Position numbers and translations under genes: made by a program. From assembly GCA_024655885.1 (NCBI GenBank), contig JANLFN010000015.1, forward strand, positions 1 to 57,891: DNA of 57,891 bases, given 5' to 3'. Of this stretch, positions 52,230 through 57,891 are shown one piece after another. The stretch comes from Eubacteriales bacterium. GTDB taxonomy: Bacteria; Bacillota; Clostridia; Acetivibrionales; JANLFN01. The notes under the pieces were generated by a model, which was not told where the DNA came from, searched no databases, and saw only the letters and a program-made list of their open reading frames with translations. Each line of letters begins with the position of its first letter. Positions within the stretch are counted from its first letter, which is position 1.

Positions 52230-54704
52230 TTAGAATGCCTGTGCCGGCGGCTTGTTGGCTTCTATGACCGACCTGATTTTCCTGATATATTTCTCTGAGA
52301 TTTCATCGGCGGCCCGGGGAGTTTCCCCCTCGGAGTATACCCGGAAAAGAGGCATGTCCGCATCCGGAAGTACAAGGGCCCAGCCGTCCTTTGATATAAA
52401 CTTCACACCGTCCAGGAGCTCTATGTTTTCTTCGCTGTTTTCGGTAATCAGCCTTCTCATGACCTTGCCCTTTAATTCCCAGGGGCAGAAGATCTTCTTC
52501 TTGCTTATGTAGAAGCAGGGAATTTCCCCGATGGTATCCGTCAGGGAAGTATTGTGCACGCAGAGGTATTCTATTACCTTCCCAAGCCCTGCAAGGGCAT
52601 CAAAGTTCAAGAGGAACTGGTTCCAGTTTTCCCGGTTTTTTGATTTCAGCAGGTCATGGTTGAGCATTTTTTCCATCACCGCCTGGGGGGAGGTTTTGGT
52701 GCGCAACACATGTCCCCTGTACCTGGAGGCCAGCTCCTCTATAACCGAGGGGGCGGTTATGGGGACAATCACCTTTGTCCCCGGCATGCTTTTGAAAATG
52801 ATCAGGGATGTTAGCACCTGGAACAGGTCGTCTTTGACCACACTCCCGTTTTTATCCACCAGGACCAGCATTTCTCCGTTGCTGTCGATAAACGCCCCAA
52901 ACTCCGCGCTTGTCTTTTTAATCTCCTCAACAATCTCCTGGACCGAGTCCAGGTTTGCCGATGAGAAGCTTGCCACTTTACACCCCATGTCCGTCAGCAT
53001 GGGGACCACCACCGATATGACGAAATCCGAGGGTGAAACGATGCAGACTTTCGGGGCCCTGTCCCTTATGCTGGACACGTCGATTTCATTTAGTATGGAG
53101 CGGACGTAATAGCTGCTAAAGTCGGTGATATTGTTTAACCGGCTTATCTCCTCCCCGGAGCACCGCCTGAAATCCTCCCTGAAAAAAGCGTTTTCAATCT
53201 TCCTTTCGGTGAGCCGGCTTATGCTTGCCCCTTTGGAGTCCATGAAATCCACCCGGAGCTTATTGGGATTATCCTCGCTCAGTTTTATATGAATCCCGCC
53301 CTCAACGGGAAGGAAGTTTATAGCATGGCGGGATATGGGGGTCAGCAGGCTGCTTAAATTGAATACCTCTACGCCCACCGACAGGATGCCCGATACGAAA
53401 GCGTGCTTGAACATCCTGGCGGAATTGGAGGTGGTAGAGCTCACCACCACCTTGGACGCCTTTTTAAATATGGAGCCGTACGCCGCTCCCAGCCTTGTAG
53501 CAAATTCAGGAGAGATATCCACATTGATAATGCCTGAAAGCCCGTTTTCGCCAAAAATGGATTTAGCGTGCCTGGCTCCCCAGATGATGTTTCTATCCAC
53601 AATGGTCATGGAGTCCACAATCTTCTGAGGCCATATTTTAACATTGGGCTTTACTATGGTCCTTTCGTTCAAAACACAGCTGTCGCCCACAACTGCGTTC
53701 TCAAACAGGGATGCATAGCGCTTCAGGCTGACCCTGTTGCAAAGAATGGCGCCTCTGATTTCCGAACGGTATTCAATATAGTTGCTGTCCCATAGGATAC
53801 TCCTTTTTATGGAAACTTCATCTTCAATTACGTTATTGTTTCCAACAACAGTCAAATTTTCTATCACGGCGCCCCTTCCTATGCGGCAGTTGCGGCCGAT
53901 GACACAGGGACCGTTGATTTCGCAGCCCTCGTCAATCACTGTGCCTGTTCCCACCCATACGCCTTGTTTGACCTCTCTGGCATCCATTTCCACATGGATT
54001 TTGCCTTCCAGAATATCGTAATGGGATTGCAGATACGCTCTCAAATCTCCTATGTCGCACCAATAACCGGACATGACATAGCCGAACATAGGCTGGCGGC
54101 CGTCCAGCAGCAGAGGGAACAGGTCCTGGCTGAAGTCGAACTTTACGCCTTTGGCAAAGTACCTGAGGACTTCAGGCTCCAGTATATAGGCCCCTGTGTT
54201 TACCGTATCGCTAAACACCTCTCCCCAGCCGGGTTTTTCAAGAAAACCGGTTACGGCCCCGTTCCCATCAAGGATTACAACTCCGTATTCCAGCGGTGCG
54301 TCTACCTTTGTAAGCACCAGGGTGGCCTTGGAATTTTTCGACTTATGGTATGCCACGGCTTTGGTCAGGTCCATGTCTGTGAGAGAGTCCCCGCTTATGA
54401 CAATGAATGTGCCGTCGAGGAAATCCTCCGCGTTTTTGACACTCCCTGCCGTTCCCAGGGGGGTATCCTCTATAAAATAATGTATTTTCACTCCGAAGCT
54501 GGAGCCATTTCCGAAATAGTCCATGATTTTCTGGGGCAAATACATGAGGGTCACACCAATTTCAGTAATTCCATGTTTTTTCAACAAATTGATTATATGC
54601 TCCATGATGGGTTTATTCATCACGGGGACCATGGGCTTAGGCAGGTCGCATGTCAACGGCCGCAGTCTGGAGCCTTCTCCTCCCGCCATAATAATCGCTT
54701 TCAA
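52230..54704 (-). CDS. Sugar nucleotidyltransferase fused to a degenerate phosphomannomutase domain
   Basis: The protein has about 824 residues. Domain 1 (about 1-235) is a GT-A type nucleotidyltransferase beginning [21 protein letters not shown]. Its product is probably GDP-mannose or a related sugar nucleotide. Domain 2 (about 245-370) is a left-handed beta helix of hexapeptide repeats. Domain 3 (about 375-810) resembles phosphohexomutases. At the place of the phosphoserine motif TASHNP it reads [14 protein letters not shown], and the metal loop DGDxDR reads DSNGEM, so mutase activity is doubtful. TTG 54704 follows GGGTGG; the in-frame GTG three codons upstream is less well placed. The fusion is known in Firmicutes and Cyanobacteria. 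Confidence 0.85.
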   Translation of the reverse strand: MKAIIMAGGEGSRLRPLTCDLPKPMVPVMNKPIMEHIINLLKKHGITEIGVTLMYLPQKIMDYFGNGSSFGVKIHYFIEDTPLGTAGSVKNAEDFLDGTFIVISGDSLTDMDLTKAVAYHKSKNSKATLVLTKVDAPLEYGVVILDGNGAVTGFLEKPGWGEVFSDTVNTGAYILEPEVLRYFAKGVKFDFSQDLFPLLLDGRQPMFGYVMSGYWCDIGDLRAYLQSHYDILEGKIHVEMDAREVKQGVWVGTGTVIDEGCEINGPCVIGRNCRIGRGAVIENLTVVGNNNVIEDEVSIKRSILWDSNYIEYRSEIRGAILCNRVSLKRYASLFENAVVGDSCVLNERTIVKPNVKIWPQKIVDSMTIVDRNIIWGARHAKSIFGENGLSGIINVDISPEFATRLGAAYGSIFKKASKVVVSSTTSNSARMFKHAFVSGILSVGVEVFNLSSLLTPISRHAINFLPVEGGIHIKLSEDNPNKLRVDFMDSKGASISRLTERKIENAFFREDFRRCSGEEISRLNNITDFSSYYVRSILNEIDVSSIRDRAPKVCIVSPSDFVISVVVPMLTDMGCKVASFSSANLDSVQEIVEEIKKTSAEFGAFIDSNGEMLVLVDKNGSVVKDDLFQVLTSLIIFKSMPGTKVIVPITAPSVIEELASRYRGHVLRTKTSPQAVMEKMLNHDLLKSKNRENWNQFLLNFDALAGLGKVIEYLCVHNTSLTDTIGEIPCFYISKKKIFCPWELKGKVMRRLITENSEENIELLDGVKFISKDGWALVLPDADMPLFRVYSEGETPRAADEISEKYIRKIRSVIEANKPPAQAF

Positions 54705-54874
54705 TGGGACCACCCTTTCAAATGAAATCTGAGCCCTCTTCTTCCAAGAATTTTAGTATACATGAAAATGAAAAAATATACCGGTATAGTTTATATTCAA
54801 TACAAATTGCCAAATTCCTTTCTACTACAAAAAAACCGCTCACCATGTTAAAATATACCACATGAAGGGAAGGG

Positions 54875-55240
54875 CTAAACCACGCCCCCCATATTTTTCA
54901 ACATGTTTTTAACCTCATCCACCTTGTCCGGGTCCACGGTCACCCGCAGCCGGGTGCTCAGCTCTGCTACCTCGCTGAACCTGCCCATTCCGCTGACCAT
55001 CGGGTCCACTGCAACCAGCGGCCCCTTAAGGCTCCCGGGCAGAGTGCCTTTGGGCCTCAAAACCAGGGCGGAAAGGCAGGGCCCCGCTGCGGCGCCGGCT
55101 GTGCTTATTTCCTCCGAGATCTCGTCAAAAAACCTGTCCACCACATCAAGATGGGCGTCCTTATACCCCATGCCTCTCAGGGCTTCAACCGCCTTCCTCC
55201 CCTCCAGCATGTTTTCGAAGTCCACATGAATCTTTGGCAT
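54875..55240 (-). CDS. Conserved hypothetical protein, 121 residues
   Basis: I do not recognise this soluble protein. It begins MPKIHVDFENMLEGRKAVEA and continues GMGYKDAHLDVVDRFFDEIS. A glycine/alanine-rich middle (ISTAGAAAGPCLSALVLRPK) follows, and it ends near VDPDKVDEVKNMLKNMGGVV. The pattern, an alpha-beta start with a Gly-rich centre, is like small stress-protein (GsiB/YflT-type) domains but not close enough to name. AGGAGG precedes the ATG at 55240 well. It is upstream of the nucleotidyltransferase gene on the same strand with 160 bases between, so it may be a separate unit. Confidence 0.7.
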   Translation of the reverse strand: MPKIHVDFENMLEGRKAVEALRGMGYKDAHLDVVDRFFDEISEEISTAGAAAGPCLSALVLRPKGTLPGSLKGPLVAVDPMVSGMGRFSEVAELSTRLRVTVDPDKVDEVKNMLKNMGGVV

Positions 55241-55600
55241 AAAGGTCCTCCTTCAAGCGAATTAATGCTGCCATCAAAGCAGCGCTTTTTAAGCTTTTGA
55301 GCACATTAAAATTTTGTTATGCTAAAAAGCGCCGGCCTGCTTCACCCTTTTCATCCGGAAAAATCCGCAAATGAAGGGAGCAGGACCGGAATTAGTTTCT
55401 GCAAAGAATTTTTTATTATTCCCGGCCCTCCGGCATGAATGCCGCCGGATCCGGCGGAATTGTGCCCTGCGGCTCTCAAAAGCGCCGGATTGATACCCCC
55501 GTAAAGTAAAAATTTTCACTGGCCAAGGTGAACAAAAGTTAGCAGGATATGTAAATTATTTTGCATTTATTATGTAAATTTTACATGTTATAATAATTTA
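55241..55600. repeat. Intergenic region with a GC-rich palindromic repeat
   Basis: Within AT-rich sequence, 55320-55500 is GC-rich. It contains the perfect palindrome CCGCCGGATCCGGCGG (55442-55457), the adjacent CCGGCAT/ATGCCGCCGG and further CCGG-type arms. A minus-strand open frame of 65 codons crosses it but lacks a ribosome site, and its Arg/Cys-rich product looks like a repeat read as protein. It resembles a dispersed extragenic palindrome. Nothing else is seen before the promoter region of the next gene. Confidence 0.55.
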
Positions 55601-55604
55601 AATG

Positions 55605-55732
55605 CTGAATTCCCTGAAAACTACAGCCAGGGAAGCGGGGGACCTAATCTTTGGGGTAAATTCCGGCGGAATGCCGGAAAGGGTGTCTCTTCTACCTAAC
55701 CCGTCAACTAACCTCGCAAGCGATAAGAGGAG
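55605..55732 (+). promoter_or_regulatory. c-di-AMP riboswitch (ydaO-yuaA leader)
   Basis: The conserved ydaO-class elements appear in order. They are TCCCTG..CAGGGA (P1-type helix), AAGCGGGGGACC, GGGGTAAATTCC with a CCGGC/GCCGG helix, AAAGGGTGTCTC, and the hallmark CCGTCAACTAACCTCGCAAGCG (split here as CCGTCAACTAACC then TCGCAAGCG). A TATAAT lies at 55589-55594. High c-di-AMP is expected to turn off the downstream gene, a typical pairing with cell-wall proteins. The ribosome site of the next gene is at its 3' edge. Confidence 0.9.
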
Positions 55733-55743
55733 GAGTAATTTTT

Positions 55744-56568
55744 ATGCAAAAGAAGAAGCATGTCGCTGTGCCTGTATTGGTTTTTGCTTTTTTTCTCGGT
55801 CTTACCCTTTATTCATGTCCCGCATCTGCGGCCAGCAGGCTGTTGAAGCAGGGGATGCGGGGAGATTCGGTGGCTAAGCTGCAGCAGGATTTGAAGGTCT
55901 TGGGGTTTTTTAACGCCACTGCTACCGGTTACTTCGGTGGAATTACGAAGACGGCGGTACGGAACCTGCAAAGAAAATACGGGCTGAACGTGGACGGGAT
56001 CGCCGGAAAAAATACGCTGTCCCTTATAGACCGGCTGCTGCAGGGAGCGTCCGTCCAATCGTCCAGGGGCGCCGCGAAGGACAGGAACGGATACCTGGTG
56101 CCGTGGTTTGGAGGAGCGGAGAATATATTCGCCAGGGGAACAACCGCTACCGTGTATGATATCGGTTCAGGGCTGAGCTTCCAGGTAAAAAGGACATACG
56201 GAACCAACCACGCCGACTGTGAGCCTTTGACGGTAAAGGATACCAAAACATTGAAGTCCATATACGGCGGTACGTGGAGCTGGGACAGGAGAGCCGTGAT
56301 TGTCACGGTGGACGGGAGGAAGATAGCGGCTTCCATGGCAGGAATGCCCCATGCGGGCGTTGACAGCTTGCCGGCCAATAAAACCGTAAAAGCCAGAAGC
56401 GGGGGTTACGGAAAAGGTGTCAACCTTGATACCGTGAAAGGGAATGGCATGGACGGGCATTTCGACATTCACTTTCTCGGCAGCAAGACCCACGGGAGCA
56501 ACCGGGTGGATGAGGCCCACCAGGCCATGGTGAAGAAAGCGGCGGCATGGGCGGAAGAAAATCTTTAA
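55744..56568 (+). CDS. Exported peptidoglycan-binding protein with uncharacterised C-terminal domain
   Basis: This 274-residue protein has a signal peptide (about 1-30, cleavage near ASA-AS). A peptidoglycan-binding_1 domain (about 35-95) has MRGDSVAKLQQDLKVLGFFN and DGIAGKNTLSLI. The C-terminal region (about 115-270) contains several conserved-looking polar residues: NHADCEPLT, GMPHAGVDSLP and MDGHFDIHFLGSKTHGS. The His/Asp/Cys spacing would suit a metal-dependent wall hydrolase, but I know no catalytic record for it. Control by the upstream c-di-AMP riboswitch supports a cell-wall role. GAGGAGG precedes the ATG by about eight bases. It ends before a GGGGGACGG palindrome. Confidence 0.85.
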   Translation: MQKKKHVAVPVLVFAFFLGLTLYSCPASAASRLLKQGMRGDSVAKLQQDLKVLGFFNATATGYFGGITKTAVRNLQRKYGLNVDGIAGKNTLSLIDRLLQGASVQSSRGAAKDRNGYLVPWFGGAENIFARGTTATVYDIGSGLSFQVKRTYGTNHADCEPLTVKDTKTLKSIYGGTWSWDRRAVIVTVDGRKIAASMAGMPHAGVDSLPANKTVKARSGGYGKGVNLDTVKGNGMDGHFDIHFLGSKTHGSNRVDEAHQAMVKKAAAWAEENL

Positions 56569-56581
56569 TAGGAAAAGGAAT

Positions 56582-56632
56582 ACAGGGGGACGGTTTGAGT
56601 GAGCCTGCACGGCGCACGGGCCGTCCCCCTGT
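56582..56632. repeat. GGGGGACGG palindrome after the PG-binding gene
   Basis: Perfect 12-base arms, ACAGGGGGACGG (56582-56593) and CCGTCCCCCTGT (56621-56632). It may act as a weak terminator (GTTTCATT follows), and its core matches the GGGGAC elements at 8394 and 21954. Confidence 0.7.
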
Positions 56633-56733
56633 GTTTCATTAGAGATAACAAAAAAGCCTCTACTTGTTTATAAAAATTTGTGTCGGTATTGATAAGTTCC
56701 AATATATTGTCATTATTGCCGCCCTCCGCCTTT

Positions 56734-56790
56734 AAAAAAGGGAGTTTCGCTTTCTAATCAAAAATAGTTTTGCGTCACTCCCCTTTTTTG
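56734..56790. terminator. Bidirectional terminator-like inverted repeat
   Basis: AAAAAAGGGAGT (56734-56745) and ACTCCCCTTTTTT (56777-56789) with a 31-base loop. It probably ends transcription of the flanking remnant and of the PG-binding unit. Confidence 0.6.
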
Positions 56791-56882
56791 TCTATGAGAA
56801 TTACCTAAAGATTGTCGCCTACTTGGTTTTTTTACTAGCAGCATAAATATCTTCCAACTAAGCAGAAAATTTTCCATAGTAC

Positions 56883-57089
56883 CTATTTTCCATTTGCAGC
56901 AGCAACCATTGCTTTAACATTATCAACCTTTGCGTTCTTGGGTAAACAACAGCCTGGTGCAAGGATGAAGCCGGACGGGCCTATTTCATTGATAAGCCTG
57001 GTACAGTAATTATGAACTTCATCAGGGGTCCCAATAGATGGGGACATTCCTGCAGATAGTATAGTATAGATGGAAACAAGTCTCAACAA
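56883..57089 (-). pseudogene. C-terminal remnant of a UroD-family (MtaA/MtbA-like) methyltransferase
   Basis: About 55 codons read SIGTPDEVHNYCTRLINEIG and GFILAPGCCLPKNAKVDNVKAM, the characteristic end of uroporphyrinogen-decarboxylase-family corrinoid methyltransferases. The zinc-binding Cys in PGCCLP is retained. Full-length family members are about 340 residues; everything before this piece is absent. A methionine at 57089 exists but has no ribosome site, so the remnant is not expected to be expressed. The upstream sequence does not extend the homology. It suggests a deletion or rearrangement at this place. Confidence 0.7.
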
Positions 57090-57144
57090 ATCTGAATCCT
57101 TCTCTTTGATAGTTGTTTGTAAAGCTTTATTTTCTGAGGCCTAA

Positions 57145-57579
57145 GCATGTATAAGTCAAATTGAATTTAAACAAAAATGCAGAACTGTCCCGGAGATATT
57201 TAAAGCCAAGATGAAAAAGATCGTAGGCGATACTCATAATGTTGAACTAAGCCAGAAAGCTTTCGACCCATTTTATGGCGCTCCGACAGTGATTTTTGTA
57301 TCCCATAGGAAACAGGATTTACAGCCCGGCATTGAGTTTTCAAATGTCGCGTGCGTTACTTACTCAATGCACCTGGCCGCTACAAATCTTGGTTTGGGTA
57401 GCGTGTTTATATGGGGTGCCCTTGAGTCAATGCGCGAAATCCCTGAGCTTGACAACACGGCAGTTCTGAACCTCCCCGATGACTTTGAACCTCTGATTGG
57501 TATCGCTATCGGCCATCCGGCGACGGAACTTAGTGCGAGAGACTTAAAGACAGACAAAATATCAATTAATTACCTGTAA
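57145..57579 (+). pseudogene. Nitroreductase-family protein lacking its N-terminus
   Basis: The frame is open from 57145 after a stop and gives about 140 codons; the first ATG is at 57211. The sequence KAFDPFYGAPTVIFVSHR, then VACVTYSMHLAATNLGLGS and FIWG, later FEPLIGIAIGHP, is the C-terminal two thirds of an FMN-dependent nitroreductase. The N-terminal FMN-contacting region (about 50-60 residues with an RRSxR-type start) is missing and no ribosome site lies before the ATG. It is therefore a truncated copy. Next to the UroD remnant it marks a decayed zone. Confidence 0.7.
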
Positions 57580-57585
57580 CAGTAT

Positions 57586-57617
57586 AAAAAGGAGAGCCAT
57601 GGCCGCCTCTCTTTTTT
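57586..57617 (+). terminator. Terminator after the nitroreductase remnant
   Basis: AAAAAGGAGAG, ten-base loop, CTCTC followed by six T's. Confidence 0.7.
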
Positions 57618-57762
57618 GCATGTACTTTTTTGACAGTCTGAGGCGATCATTTTTGAGCGCTAGTTTCATCTTGCTATTCGTTTTCACTTATGCAAGGTTA
57701 GGGAGTAGGTTCTGACTCATTTTATATCAAGTGTCAGGTCTCTCGGTGTATGAAATAATTAT
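57618..57762. other. Intergenic sequence without recognisable feature
   Basis: AT-rich sequence between two terminators with no open frame or ribosome site. Confidence 0.5.
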
Positions 57763-57786
57763 CCCCCGGCCTAGCCGGGGGTTTTT
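57763..57786 (+). terminator. Strong orphan terminator
   Basis: CCCCCGGC, loop CTA, GCCGGGGG and five T's. No intact gene lies directly upstream in the window, so it may end a lost gene or a small RNA. Confidence 0.85.
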
Positions 57787-57891
57787 CATTAACGGGCATA
57801 GCCCTTAACTACTATTGCCTTTTAACAATATTTACATCTAAGTAGTAATTCGAAACCAGTTTAAATGTTTAATGGTGCAAGTTGCAGAATA

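Noticed and set aside
55322-55519. 65-codon minus-strand frame as a gene
   Set aside because: It has no ribosome site, an Arg/Cys-rich product and lies over palindromic repeat sequence.

Overview
The window looks like a chromosomal segment of an anaerobic, spore-forming member of the Clostridia (Firmicutes), probably a saccharolytic hydrogen producer. The grounds are an energy-converting Ech-type [NiFe]-hydrogenase operon with hypAB, the [FeFe]-hydrogenase maturase HydF, rubredoxin, the sporulation-type proteins YtvI and YyaC, type-I glutamine synthetase beside an ANTAR regulator, CarD, T-box leaders, a c-di-AMP riboswitch and purine-rich Shine-Dalgarno sites throughout. No rRNA, tRNA or CRISPR array was seen. 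The species cannot be named from the sequence.

Layout, left to right. At 1-97 is the start of a corrinoid protein. YtvI is at 609-1676 on the minus strand. A 1.3 kb gene-poor stretch follows, and its right half carries several hairpins and a terminator (candidate structured RNA). Next come the operon echABCDEF-hypA-hypB (3.0-9.5 kb), a TetR-controlled ABC exporter (9.5-14.7 kb), a GH8-like protein, a PAS-SpoIIE phosphatase, yyaC, a LiaF-like membrane protein and rubredoxin. From 19.1 to 21.1 kb lie glnA and an ANTAR regulator, with a matching terminator/anti-terminator in the glnA leader. A class-I glutaminase-like protein, MscS, DUF951 and an HtrA protease follow. The branched-chain operon ilvB-ilvN-ilvC-leuA-cimA (25.2-32.4 kb) has a T-box leader.

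The most interesting region is 33.0-37.7 kb. An L,D-transpeptidase gene is split into two in-frame halves by an element of exactly 4001 bp. The element carries a large serine recombinase and four small cargo genes, and it is bounded by a 10-bp direct repeat. Joining the two repeats restores an uninterrupted 233-codon L,D-transpeptidase gene, and the reconstructed attP has symmetric 12-bp arms. This is the arrangement of skin-like elements that interrupt sporulation or cell-wall genes. It could be a programmed DNA switch or a simple insertion.

To the right lie aspA-hydF behind an attenuator-like leader, an EamA transporter, an SLH-anchored protein, an isochorismatase-family hydrolase, carD-yacL-ispD with a convergent and divergent ispF, proS behind a T-box, an SH3b-CAP secreted protein, an RluA pseudouridine synthase, a nucleotidyltransferase/phosphomutase fusion whose mutase half looks catalytically dead, and a peptidoglycan-binding protein behind a c-di-AMP riboswitch. 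The right end holds two gene remnants (a UroD-like methyltransferase and a nitroreductase) and orphan terminators. Short GGGGAC-type palindromes recur at several intergenic sites and look like dispersed REP-like elements.
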